Shown piece after piece: positions 14,663-23,735 of a stretch of DNA of 34,275 bases. Every line of letters starts with the position of its first letter. Positions within the stretch are counted from its first letter, which is position 1. The DNA comes from Nostoc desertorum CM1-VF14 (lineage in GTDB: Bacteria; Cyanobacteriota; Cyanobacteriia; Cyanobacteriales; Nostocaceae): the NCBI GenBank assembly GCA_019359245.1, contig JAHHHR010000079.1, forward strand, positions 1 to 34,275. The letters are read 5' to 3'. Position numbers and translations under genes: made by a program. Below the pieces are notes generated by a model that saw nothing but the letters and a program-made list of their open reading frames with translations, was not told the DNA's origin and made no database searches.

Positions 14663-15680
14663 ATGAGTGATTTAACGGTTAATGATGGTTCATATCAGCA
14701 GTTGTTAGATCGCATTGGTGAGTGTTTGGCGTTGGGGCGACAACGGGCTTTTGAGCAGGTTAATTCAGTTTTAGTAGAAACTTACTGGCAGATTGGGCGT
14801 TATATTGTCGAGTTTGAGCAAGCGGGCAAGGAACGGGCAGAATATGGCAGTAAGTTGTTACAGGTGCTTTCACGAGATTTGAAAGCGGCGTATGGTAAGG
14901 GGTTTAGCCGTTCTAAGAAAGCAGTATATGCGTCTGTTTTATTTGAACTATGAGAATTGCCAAACACTGTCTGGCAAATTGAGTTGGTCGCACTATACGG
15001 AGCTTTTAGCTATTTCCGATGATTTGGCGCGGTCATTTTATGAGCAGCAGTGCATCCAAGATCGCTGGAGTGTGCGGGAGTTGAAACGCCAGAAGGATTC
15101 GGCTTTGTTTGAGCGGGTGGCATTGAGTAAGGATCGGGCCGAGATTTTGGCACTGGCTAAGGATGGGCAACGGATCGAGTCGGCGCGGGATGTGGTCAAA
15201 GATCCTTATGTGTTCGAGTTTTTGGATTTACCAGACCGCAATTATCGTGAGAGTGAGCTAGAAAATCGTTTAATTGCTGAGTTGGAGAAGTTTCTACTTG
15301 AGTTGGGCAAGGGGTTTGCATTTATTGGGCAGCAATACCGAATTACGTTAAACAACACGCATTTTTTTGTGGATTTGGTGTTTTATCATCGCATTCTCAA
15401 GTGTTTTGTCTTAATCGATCTGAAGACGCGAGCGGTGAGTCATCAGGATATTGGACAGATGAATATGTATCTAAATTATTTTCGCGCTGAGGAGAATATG
15501 AAGGATGACAACGAGCCGATAGGGATTGTGTTGGCACGAGATAAGGATGAGATTTTGGTTGAGTATGCGACGGGTGGTATTTCTAATCAGCTTTTTGTGT
15601 CAAGATATCAACTTTATTTGCCAGATCCGGAGGTTTTAAAGCAGGAGTTAAGGCGGCTTTTGGAGGTAAATGATGGATGA
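14663..15680 (+). pseudogene. DUF1016/YhcG-type PD-(D/E)XK nuclease, frameshifted
   Basis: Two frames make up one gene. Frame 1 (14663-14953) encodes the N-terminal DUF1016 domain (YWQIGRYIVEFEQAGKERAE ... GKGFSRS). The other frame takes over near 14915-14921 and continues MRLFYLNYENCQTLSGKLSW through to 15680. The C-terminal half has the nuclease core: FVDLVFYHRILKCFVLIDLK is the D...(hydrophobic)LK motif of PD-(D/E)XK enzymes, followed by GQMNMYLNYF. Removing one A from AAGAAAG at 14917 would restore a normal FSRSKKQYMRLFY junction, so a single-base insertion is the simplest explanation. A sequencing error or recoding cannot be excluded. Intact homologues are linked to restriction-modification and genome maintenance. 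Confidence 0.82.
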
Positions 15681-16098
15681 TGTTCCCTGCCCCCTAATTG
15701 CCGATGTCGTGAAACTATTAAATCCCGACTTTTTATGCCTTAGAAAGCCCAGCTTACAAGAGTAAAAGGAGTGTTTTTTTTGTAGCTGTTCAAGAAATTG
15801 CTCTACGTAGAGGTAGATTCTCGCCGGACTCCAAAAGTGTAATGCAGTCTGAAAGTTTTCTATAAACAGTTTGTCATCTCAAGTCAGTTCAGACTGTTTC
15901 AAGTTTTTAAATAGTCTGTATTGTTTAATTACTTCTTATAGTAAATAAACTTTATCTGCTTTCGGCATTTCATTGTCGAGCTGCTAGTACTGCGAAACTT
16001 CCTTGCGGGATAATGGCTATACAATACAAAATAAATTACGTTTCTACAGCGTTGTAGCTGTCTTTATTCATCTGTATTTTTACTAAAACACTCTAAAT
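15681..16098. other. Intergenic region upstream of the photoreceptor gene
   Basis: No gene or clear repeat is visible in these 418 bases. They presumably contain the promoter of the diguanylate cyclase gene, but I cannot single out convincing -10 and -35 elements, and there is no strong ribosome binding site ahead of 16099. Confidence 0.4.
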
Positions 16099-17883
16099 AT
16101 GTTATACAAGACTGTTCAGAAAATACTGAAAGTATTTGCTTATTTACTCTGTAAGCTTTTAGGACAGCCTAGTGTTAGTGATTTAGAAACTCAACTGCAT
16201 GATAAATACGTTCAAATTCAGCAGCTAGAAGAGCAAGAAAGGGCGCTTTACAGAGTGATTAGCAAAATCCGAGCTTCTCTTGAGTTAGAAAAAATCTTTC
16301 GTACAGCTACTAAGGAAACTTGCAAGTTACTCCGCATCGAACGGATTGCCGTCTATCGTTTCGATGAAAACTGGGGTGGAGAATTTGTCAGCGAATTTGA
16401 GTTTGCAGAGCCGGGATGGGATGATGTAGACACATTAGGAAAAAATACAGTTTGGAATGACTCTTATCTACAAGAGCATCAAGGTGGACGATATCGTAAT
16501 AATGAAACTTTGGTTGTTTCAGATGTCTACGCAATCGGCTTGTCTCAATGCCATTTAGAAATTTTAGAACAGTTCCATATTCGAGCTTATGCAACTGCAC
16601 CAATTTTTGTTGGAAAAAAACTGTGGGGAGTACTTGCTGCTTATCAGCACTCACAGCCACATGAATGGAAAAAATTAGAAATTCGGTTTCTGTCTCAGAT
16701 TGCAACACAGTTAGGGTTTGCAGTTAAACAAGCAGAATTTTTAGCTCAAGCAGAACAAAAAGCAGCAGAACTGCATAAAGCGAATGAGCAGCAAGATATT
16801 CTGTTTAATTTAGTTGCTGAAATTCGTGAATCTCTTAATTTAGACACCTTGTTTAAGACAACTGCACGAGAAATTCGTAAAGCTCTCCGTACTGATCGCG
16901 TCAGTATCTTTCGATTTAACCCGGAATCTAACTATACCTCTGGTGAATTTGTCTCCGAGAATGTATTGCCTGACTACGATTCGACGATCGCCATCAAGGT
17001 GAAGGATGATTGTTTTAGTGAAAAATATGCAGTTGCTTATCACCAAGGGCGTATACAGGTATTATCAGATGTTTATCAAGCTGGGCTAAAGGATTGCCAC
17101 CTTCAACTGTTAGAGCAATTTCAAATCAAGGCACAAATTGTTGTACCTCTAATGAAAGGAAAAACTTTATGGGGATTGTTATGTGTTCATCAGTGTCGTT
17201 GTTCACGCGAATGGAAAACGCCTGAAATTCAATTTATCCGACAGTTAGCAGCTCAGTTTAATGTGGCTTTAGAACATTCCGAATTATTAGAGCAATCCCG
17301 CTCTCAAGCTCATCAACTTGCTCAAGCGAACCATGCTTTAGAACTCGCAAATTCTCAGCTAGAAAAACTTAGTAAGTTAGATGGTCTAACCCAAATCGCA
17401 AACCGTCATTGTTTTGATGAATTTTTAGAGCAGGAATGGGTTCGACTAAGACGAACTGAGAATTACTTATCTTTAGTTCTATTTGATATTGACTATTTCA
17501 AGGGTTATAACGATTTTTATGGACACCTAGTTGGAGATGAATGCTTAATACAAGTTGCTCGTGCAGCACAAGCTGTATTAAAGCGTCCTACTGATCTACT
17601 AGCTCGTTATGGTGGTGAAGAATTTATTGTCATTTTGCCAAATACGAACGAATTAGGTGCTATCAAAGTAACTAAGTTGATTCAAAAGTCTATTCAACAG
17701 TTAAAGATTCCCCATAGGAATCAGAATAACTTTCAATCTTTTTTGACCGTCAGTTTAGGTGTTGCGATTCAAAAACCAACAGCTAAAAGTTCACCTCAAG
17801 ACTTGATTAATGCAGCTGATAAAGCTTTGTATAAAGCTAAAGAACAAGGACGCAATAGGTGGGTTTGTGCTGCGAAGCTCTAA
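16099..17883 (+). CDS. Two-GAF cyanobacteriochrome diguanylate cyclase, 594 aa
   Basis: Both GAF domains look like bilin-binding cyanobacteriochrome modules. GAF1 (about 50-210) has the chromophore pair Cys151-His152 in DVYAIGLSQCHLEILEQF. GAF2 (about 235-395) has Cys333-His334 in DVYQAGLKDCHLQLLEQF, plus a DXCF motif (DDCF, 303-306), whose second cysteine can form a second linkage to the bilin in blue-absorbing members. GAF1 lacks DXCF, so the two may sense different colours. A helical linker leads to a GGDEF domain with GGEEF at 505-509, metal-binding Asp463 (FDIDYFK) and an intact inhibitory I-site RPTD at 496-499. It should make c-di-GMP under light control. The N terminus has a hydrophobic amphipathic stretch (7-22) that may touch the membrane. 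Confidence 0.88.
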   Translation: MLYKTVQKILKVFAYLLCKLLGQPSVSDLETQLHDKYVQIQQLEEQERALYRVISKIRASLELEKIFRTATKETCKLLRIERIAVYRFDENWGGEFVSEFEFAEPGWDDVDTLGKNTVWNDSYLQEHQGGRYRNNETLVVSDVYAIGLSQCHLEILEQFHIRAYATAPIFVGKKLWGVLAAYQHSQPHEWKKLEIRFLSQIATQLGFAVKQAEFLAQAEQKAAELHKANEQQDILFNLVAEIRESLNLDTLFKTTAREIRKALRTDRVSIFRFNPESNYTSGEFVSENVLPDYDSTIAIKVKDDCFSEKYAVAYHQGRIQVLSDVYQAGLKDCHLQLLEQFQIKAQIVVPLMKGKTLWGLLCVHQCRCSREWKTPEIQFIRQLAAQFNVALEHSELLEQSRSQAHQLAQANHALELANSQLEKLSKLDGLTQIANRHCFDEFLEQEWVRLRRTENYLSLVLFDIDYFKGYNDFYGHLVGDECLIQVARAAQAVLKRPTDLLARYGGEEFIVILPNTNELGAIKVTKLIQKSIQQLKIPHRNQNNFQSFLTVSLGVAIQKPTAKSSPQDLINAADKALYKAKEQGRNRWVCAAKL

Positions 17884-17915
17884 ATCCAGTGAGGAGGAAT
17901 AAATGGATGCCTAAG

Positions 17916-18122
17916 CCAGGAAGTCCTGTATTTCCCTGGTGTTGTAGTAATCCTGATTTCCCAGATAGTACCCACAGGCATGGCGCATCATGTGACAGTG
18001 AACTTTGATATCAAGCCCAGCCTGTGCTGCCAGCCGCCCAATCAGCTTTCGCACCGCACAGACGTGGACATCACTTCACCACGCTCGGAAACGAAAATGT
18101 ATTTGCTATCAGCAAACTCCCA
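17916..18122 (-). pseudogene. Decayed second copy of the tyrosine recombinase, C-terminal part
   Basis: The DNA is highly similar to 18712-18905 inside the intact integrase gene, including the stretch encoding the HMMRH catalytic motif. It carries substitutions and small indels (GCACAGACGTGG here against GCATCAGTGG there) that break the frame. The copy begins immediately after a vestigial start: GAGGAGG and ATG GAT GCC TAA at 17892-17914. This suggests that a deletion or insertion joined two unrelated sequences here. Confidence 0.8.
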
Positions 18123-18125
18123 ATA

Positions 18126-18395
18126 TTAACTGACTACTGTCGGGCTGCTTACTGGGCATGATAGCCCCTGGACTAGCATGGCGATTATTATTTCCTGGTT
18201 GATTTTCTCTTCCACATGATAGCCCAACTCCCCAAGATGGGTGCGCCCTCCCACCTCAGCCCATCTTTCCTGAAATGATCTCACATCCAATAAAAAGCGA
18301 ATCAGACAGGAAATTTCACTATCCAATGCGCTGAATTCCTGCAAAAGATGGAACAAACATTGATCGCTTACGGATCGTAAATAAATACTTGGCAT
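18126..18395 (-). CDS. Hypothetical protein, 89 aa
   Basis: The frame starts MPSIYLRSVSDQCLFHLL with an AGGAT ribosome binding site about nine bases upstream and ends three bases before the decayed recombinase copy. The product is mostly helical, with LDSEISCLIRFLLDVRSF and VEEKINQEIIIAMLVQGL. I do not recognise it. It may be a real small gene that travelled with the recombinase, or the remnant of a longer one. Its place inside a recombination scar lowers my confidence. Confidence 0.4.
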   Translation of the reverse strand: MPSIYLRSVSDQCLFHLLQEFSALDSEISCLIRFLLDVRSFQERWAEVGGRTHLGELGYHVEEKINQEIIIAMLVQGLSCPVSSPTVVS

Positions 18396-18505
18396 TTGGT
18401 TGATCCTGGTTACTTAATACTTTTTTAACAATCTTTACATCACTCGTGGAGAGTAAAAATAAAATAACACCCAAACTTTTTATTGCGTAAAATTACATAA
18501 AAAGG

Positions 18506-18583
18506 CTAGCAATGACTATTTGCGGCGCACCGTCGATTACAATCCAGTCGTATCCTTGCCAGATAGCTTGCAAGTCCGGGAGC
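18506..18583 (-). pseudogene. ParA-family ATPase scrap
   Basis: Read on the minus strand, these bases encode LPDLQAIWQGYDWIVIDGAP followed by QIVIAS. This matches the Walker B region of the plasmid's own partition ParA (LPKLAQGYDFVFIDGAP). Neither end continues, so it is a short leftover of a second parA-like gene. It sits between the 89-residue frame and the intact recombinase. Confidence 0.7.
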
Positions 18584-18627
18584 TAAGAATTTGATTATTA
18601 ACTTAGGGTGCTGCCTCCAAGTAATTT

Positions 18628-19230
18628 TTACAAATCGCCCCAATCAAAATTCAGGAAGCGTCGAGCATTCAGCTTGGTATATTTTTCAGTGTGCTTGATA
18701 TCACGGTGTCCCAGGAAGTCCTGAATTTCCCTGGTGTTGTAACCCTGATTCACCAGATAGTAACCGCAAGCATGGCGCATCATGTGACAGTGAACTTTGA
18801 TATCAAGCCCCGCCTGCGCCGCCAGCCGTCCAAGCAGCTTTCGCACCGCATCAGTGGACATCACCTCACCACGTTCGGAAACGAAAATATATTTACTATC
18901 GGGCAACATCTCTCTGAGTTCTTTGAGCAATTCCAGTTCATCATCTCTCAACGGATGCACCCCAGAGTCACTGCCCTTTTCCCTGGTGATGAAAATCTGG
19001 CGTTCGGCCCACATCAGTGCATCCCAGCGCAAACCGCACTTAGCCCCTACAGCTTCCCCCACCCGCAAGCCGTGGCGAAACATGAGCAACATCAGTGTAT
19101 AATCACGGTGAGAATAACGAGCTTTGCGATCGAGCGCAGCATCCAGCAGAGATCGCACCTCGCTTGGTGTAAGGTATTCTCTAGACCTGTAATGCTTGTT
19201 TGGTAGACGAGTTGGGGGTGGCGGCCTCAT
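18628..19230 (-). CDS. Small tyrosine recombinase/integrase, 200 aa
   Basis: This is a phage-integrase-family catalytic domain without the N-terminal core-binding domain, the size of FimB/FimE. The catalytic set is present: Arg in RHGLRVGEA near residue 56, the H-x-x-R box in CHMMRHACGY near 148-152, the second His in LGHRDIKHT and the nucleophile Tyr in EKYTKL. A proline/arginine-rich start (MRPPPPTRLPN) precedes YLTPSEVRSLLDAAL. Such enzymes invert or resolve short DNA segments. Inverted repeats and a decayed second copy 700 bp away mean it may have acted on this plasmid. It could also resolve dimers. Confidence 0.85.
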   Translation of the reverse strand: MRPPPPTRLPNKHYRSREYLTPSEVRSLLDAALDRKARYSHRDYTLMLLMFRHGLRVGEAVGAKCGLRWDALMWAERQIFITREKGSDSGVHPLRDDELELLKELREMLPDSKYIFVSERGEVMSTDAVRKLLGRLAAQAGLDIKVHCHMMRHACGYYLVNQGYNTREIQDFLGHRDIKHTEKYTKLNARRFLNFDWGDL

Positions 19231-20124
19231 TTAGCTTTCAGGATAGTGTCCGGTGTACGCGCTCTATTATGGACAGTCTACTACGCCACAAACCCCATTA
19301 CTCCGTTGAGAGTCGCGCCAATCAGAAGTTATTGCGAACTGTTATCAATTGCTAAATATGTCCATCTTGGCTCAATGCCAAATAGTCAGTTTACGATGCC
19401 TGCGATTTTCTCGTTGCTCGCGCGGTCATTGTCTAAGCCATGACTGAAGATTAGCTGTATCTCTGACTGTGTGAGAACCTTAGCGCTAAGTGCCGATTGA
19501 TTTTCATTGCCAGACTGTAGACCCTGTGATCCACAGCCTACAACGATTTGAATACAATTAGTCAGCAATGCCGTCGTCAGGCAACGCGGTTGCTAGTCAA
19601 ATATGAAATGTAAGGTGAGATTTAATCACTGAAGTCTTGAAATATGAAAAGATAGTCAGATAAGGAAAGCGCTGAATCAGCAGCGCAGTTAGGAAATCGG
19701 TAGGTTTATACAATAATGCTAGTATGCTGGTACTAACTGTATAGACTGATCAAAAAGTTTAGTTAATAGCGATTTTTTTATCGCTATTAACTAAACTTTA
19801 TGACCCTTGTATTTGCGTAGCTTGCCGTCGAAGGCGATCGCCTCTCCTCCCTTCCCTTCATCCCCGATGCCCCACTTAAATCATGAGTGGGGTAAGGAGT
19901 GCGATTCCAGGGGTGTGTATGGTGGGCTGTGGGATTAACCGAAAACTGGTGTAGGCGATTGTGGCGGCAGTAGTGGGTGCGATCAGCCTTGCTACACCAT
20001 TAGCACCATCTACAGAAAGCGTGGAATGGATTTTCTCTATACCCATGCCCCAAAAAGGGCAGATAAGTAGGTATACCAAGATTGAAACGGGGAATAATCA
20101 ATAAGTCAACTTTAGTTAATTAAT
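19231..20124. other. Gene-poor region with a 20-bp perfect palindrome
   Basis: No gene is well supported. A minus-strand frame at 19386-19568 (CIQIVVGCGSQGLQSGNENQ) looks like the start of a lipoprotein but lacks a ribosome binding site and ends early. The clearest element is at 19754-19799: a perfect 20-bp inverted repeat AAAGTTTAGTTAATAGCGAT with six T bases between the arms. A small hairpin CCCCACT/AGTGGGG lies near 19869-19892, and a HIP1 site near 19834. Confidence 0.5.
19754..19799. repeat. Perfect 20-bp inverted repeat with T6 loop
   Basis: Left arm 19754-19773 and right arm 19780-19799 are exactly complementary, separated only by TTTTTT. The stem is too AT-rich for a standard terminator and there is no T-tract after it. 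Candidate roles are a recombinase core site for the neighbouring integrase, an operator, or the footprint of a mobile element. Confidence 0.85.
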
Positions 20125-20313
20125 ATGCCCACAGAACAAAGCAATGAACTAGCTCGGCTATCCAGAGAAATTGAAGCCGAGCTAGAAGCAGAGGGAAATC
20201 CTTTCAATGAGGAGGAATTAATCGGGTTATTCACTGCACCACCAGAAGACGATTTTATTAACGAAGACCCCCAACCTTCCCCAACCCTTCCCAACCCTCC
20301 CAATCCTTCCTAA
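20125..20313 (+). CDS. Possible small acidic protein, 62 aa
   Basis: The frame begins MPTEQSNELARLSREIEAEL and has a charged helical N-terminal half and a Pro/Asn/Ser tail (PTLPNPPNPS). The tail comes from an imperfect 7-bp repeat of CCCAACC type in the DNA at about 20271-20308. There is no clear ribosome binding site. It could be real, or an open frame created by the repeat. Confidence 0.3.
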   Translation: MPTEQSNELARLSREIEAELEAEGNPFNEEELIGLFTAPPEDDFINEDPQPSPTLPNPPNPS

Positions 20314-20370
20314 AATCCGTTACAACCTCCCACCCGAAATCCCTGTTATTTTGCCCTTAGAAGCGATTTA

Positions 20371-20604
20371 GGCTAGACTGTGCCAAATTGGGAGTTTTGT
20401 ACGCTAAGAAATCAGAACAATCGCCAAAAGCCTTGCCATTAAAGATTTTTGGCGTTCAACTCTCAAGGAATTTTTTAACGCTCATTAGTCTTAAATACAA
20501 AAAATTTCATTCGGATGACACTCTCTGAAACTATTGATAGTTAAGGGTTTCAACTTTTTGAGGTTTTCTTAGCGTACAATTTCCCAATTTTGCACAGTCT
20601 AGCC
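20371..20604 (+). mobile_element. MITE-like element, copy 1 (234 bp)
   Basis: Terminal inverted repeats of about 40 bp begin GGCTAGACTGTGC at 20371 and end GCACAGTCTAGCC at 20604, flanked by TA on both sides as a possible two-base target duplication. There is no transposase gene, only a 26-codon tail ending KDFWRSTLKEFFNAH and a stop, which may be the 3' end of the parent transposase. An inverted copy lies at 22923-23157. Confidence 0.85.
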
Positions 20605-20807
20605 TATTTTAGCGATGGCAACGAGAACACCGCAGGTATCGCTCGTTTTTTATCCGACTTCAGAAAATCGCGTTGCTCCCTTTTATTACGGGTTCGGACC
20701 TTACCTCTCACCCTGACAAAATGAGCGAACGTACAGTAATTATACTGTTACTTTGATTTCTCCAATTGCTAAATGCCGCAAAAACACGGTTGTCCTGATT
20801 AGCAATC

Positions 20808-21200
20808 GTGAGCAAAACTACATTCATTAAAGTTAGTTATCTGCGTGCATCTACAACCCTAATGGAAATAGGATATAGCTCAATATATCCTAGTGCAAGA
20901 TCCTGGTGTAAGTGTCAAAGTCTCGGTGGCACTTACGCCTTTATTGTCAAGCGTTTATTTGGTATTGACCGAGTGGTGAAGAGGGCGGCAGCAGCAGAAT
21001 TAGAGAATGCCATGAATGTTTCAGCGCACTGGCTTAGGCACAGTCATGCTACCCACGCATTAGATGAAGGTGTTCCGGTGCATTTGGTTCAGGCTACTTT
21101 GGGGCATACAAGTTTGGATACTACGAGTAAATATCTGCACGTTAGCCCTGATAGAAGTTCTGGAGAGGTTTTAGTGAAGCGATGGTCTGAGCCGTTTTAA
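20808..21200 (+). pseudogene. XerC/D-like tyrosine recombinase, catalytic-half fragment
   Basis: The C-terminal half is clear: HWLRHSHATHALDEG gives the H-x-x-R box and LGHTSLDTTSKYLHV gives the second His and the nucleophile Tyr. The first catalytic Arg and Lys, and the core-binding domain, are missing. The N-terminal 45 residues do not look like any recombinase, so the true homology probably begins near 20935. It is the first cargo inside the pair of inverted MITE copies, and its truncation fits transposition damage. Confidence 0.7.
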
Positions 21201-21311
21201 TAGCCATCTGCGATCTACAACGGCACTGCTGTTTCTAACATTTCCTTTCGGAAAGGTTTTCTAATACTTGTTTCATTAGCTACGAGTCTATTGAGGGTAC
21301 TATTAAACCGT

Positions 21312-22763
21312 TTAATCCTGCTGTATGCTCCAAGGAATTTGCAGTGTAAAGGTGATCCACTTCTGCTCGCTAGACACAATAATGGTGCTTTGGAGTTGTT
21401 CCACTCGCTTATGAAGCAATGCCAACCCCAATCCTGTTCCTTTATGCTTCCAAGGGTTATGACTGGGAATGCGGTAGAATTTATCGAAGATATGAGAAAG
21501 TTCATCTGTCGAAATTTCTACACCAGAATTGCTCACGCTTAATCGCAAAACTGACGGTGTGGCACATAGCAATACTGCTATAGTTTCGTTGGCAGGAGTA
21601 TATTTGTAGGCATTGTTGAGTAGCTCCACTAGAATACCCTCTAATTGGAAGAAATCAGTAGTTAAGGCAGGTATTTCAGTCGGAATATCTATGTGCAGTT
21701 GTTGCTGCTGAGTAAGAAATCGTTCTTCAAAAGGTTCAAGAATCTGAAGAATCCATGTACTAAGATTGTTGGTGGTCAGCACTAATGGTTCGGTGTTGAT
21801 ATCAAGACGAGTTAAATCCAGCAGGTCATTAATCAGACTCATTTCTCGCTGGCACTCATCTCGTAAAATTCGCAGATAGCGAGTGGCACTACTGTGTTTA
21901 GGTTCAAGTGTCTGTGATTGTTTCAAAATAGCTTCTAACATCTCAATCGCCATTCTCATGTTAGTCATGGGTGTGCGTAACTCATGTGAAACTGTACTTA
22001 CGAAATCATCTTTGAGATGATTTAATCGTTCAAGTTCCTCAATTTGCTGTTGAGATGCCTGATAAAAACGGGCTTGACGAATAGCAAAAGCACATTGATT
22101 TGCGACCTGTTGCACCAGCCCGATTTCTAGCTCATTAAAGGCATCCGTTTCCTGTTTGAATAGCCAGAGGTCTCCTAAAATGGCTTGATTATCAATAATC
22201 GGGCAAGCCAAAATTGTCAACGGCTTGCGAACCGCGCTGACATCTATTTCACAGAATTGGAAATGCTCACCTTGCAGAAGCTGACGGTACACTTCAGGGA
22301 AAGCGTTCATGAAAACTACCTGACCAACAGATGAAAGTGACGAGGCAATAGTTTCATATTCAGAGGTTGTGTACTGATAACGTACAGTGGAAGTGGCAGA
22401 TTCGAGGTTATAGGAAGCTGTATGGCAGCAGATTGTACCTAGCATCAGGGTTAATTCCTGCACAACCACTTGCAATATCTGGCTTTCGTCCAGACTGTTG
22501 CGAATTTGATCAGTGATCCCTTTGAGTCTTACTTCAAAGTCCAGTGCTTGCTGCAACTGAGCTATTCGCTCTTGTACTTGGCGTTCAAGCTCCATATTGA
22601 GACGTTCTAAGGGGAGACCACAAAAAAAAGATACCACCCGTCATAATTACCCAGATCCACGCTACACAACGAATAAACTCGAAACACGGCTGGTATCTAA
22701 AAGCAGCTTTGCCTGCTTGCACTCGGTGATATCATGTAAGATTAAAGGCAAAATCAAATAGCC
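21312..22763 (-). pseudogene. Sensor histidine kinase, N-terminally truncated (GAF-HisKA-HATPase)
   Basis: An open frame from 22637 to 21312 holds a GAF domain (about residues 40-190), a HisKA helix with the phosphorylatable His218 in VSTVSHELRTPM, and a HATPase domain with LVELLNNAYKYTP (N box) and KGTGLGLALL (G2). Upstream on the same strand at 22690-22763, a short reading frame encodes GYLILPLILHDITECKQAK, the end of a PAS domain as found just before such linkers. It is separated from the rest by stops. The original kinase therefore had at least one PAS domain and was cut and rearranged near 22640-22690. The kinase core itself could still be expressed from 22637 or a later start, but no ribosome binding site or partner response regulator is visible. 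Confidence 0.75.
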
Positions 22764-22922
22764 TTGACTCAATTTTTCGGAACTTATCTGTATAATTTCA
22801 TACTACCAAATTTTATTTCGATTTAATCTCCGGGTAATTACGTATTTTTAGCTAAAACAGTAAGTTAATGACCCAGAAGATGTTTACAACCAGATTCAGG
22901 CACTTTGGAAAGGGGTGAAATG

Positions 22923-23157
22923 GGCTAGACTGTGCAAAATTGGGAAATTTGTACGCTAAGAAAACCTCAAAAAGTTGAAACCCTTAACTATCAATAGTTT
23001 CAGAAAGTGTCATCCGAATGAAATTTTTTGTATTTAAGACTAATGAGCGTTAAAAAATTCCTTGAGAGTTGAACGCCAAAAATCTTTAATGGCAAGGCTT
23101 TTGGCGATTGATCTGATTTCTTAACGTACAAAACTCCCAATTTTGCACAGTCTAGCC
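22923..23157 (-). mobile_element. MITE-like element, copy 2 (235 bp, inverted)
   Basis: This is the reverse complement of the element at 20371-20604 with few differences, including the same 26-codon transposase-like tail (one Thr to Ser change). Termini are GGCTAGACTGTGC at 22923 and GCACAGTCTAGCC ending at 23157. No target duplication is visible: the flanks are TG on the left and AA on the right. Its right end abuts the first codons of a permease fragment. Confidence 0.85.
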
Positions 23158-23159
23158 AA

Positions 23160-23666
23160 GCCGGGATGGCAATTGTATTATGGATTGGAATTGTGATTGT
23201 CGCTCAAAGCTTTACAGCCACCCCGTCAAACCATGCACCTGCTGTGGTTATTGGTCTATTACCCGGCATTGCTGGTTGGGGTGCGCTAATTGCTAAAAAT
23301 GCACTTCGGGCAGCAGGCTTGGGCACGCCGGAAAAACCTTTGACACCAACTTTGATTGAGCAGTTTAAGTTGAGCGATACGTATATTGATGGGGCTTTTG
23401 CTCTTGAGCAAGGATTTATTTTTTCTGCCATGATTTTAGCTGGCATCACAGTTTACATTATTGAGCGCAAGTTTCGCCAAGCTGCCTATTGGTCTGTGAG
23501 CGCTGCTGTCATTTCCTGGGTTGGGTTAATGCACAGTTATCGTTGGACTGTTGCAGATACAGTTGTTAATTTCGGCTGGGGAACTGGCACGCCTTGGGCT
23601 ATTGGCTATATAATGCTTGCAATTCTCTTTTTCTATGTCGATTGGCAAGAAAGACGTAAGACTTAA
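23160..23666 (+). pseudogene. Permease C-terminal fragment (NCS2 xanthine/uracil type)
   Basis: The frame opens directly at the MITE end and encodes a hydrophobic protein with several membrane segments: MAIVLWIGIVIVAQSF, HAPAVVIGLLPGIAGWGALI, FIFSAMILAGITVYIIE, AYWSVSAAVISWVGLM and WAIGYIMLAILFFYVDW. The sequence resembles the C-terminal third of cyanobacterial NCS2-like nucleobase permeases. The N-terminal transmembrane region and substrate-binding segments are absent, so the fragment should not transport. The ATG at 23166 is only an internal methionine. Confidence 0.7.
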
Positions 23667-23735
23667 CCGAACAGTATTGCAACTGCCCCGGTGACACAGA
23701 AACCAACAGAGCGTTAAAAATTTCTATATGACTAG

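Noticed and set aside
19246..19568. Opposed 60-65 codon frames, one with a lipobox-like VVGCGSQ
   Set aside because: The lipoprotein-like frame has a very short signal segment, no ribosome binding site and ends early; at best it is a remnant.
19876..20079. A 67-codon minus-strand frame
   Set aside because: There is no ribosome binding site; it overlaps a small hairpin and no homologous pattern is recognised.
21291..21542. An 83-codon plus-strand frame antisense to the sensor kinase
   Set aside because: It is the complement of the conserved HATPase domain and has no independent support.
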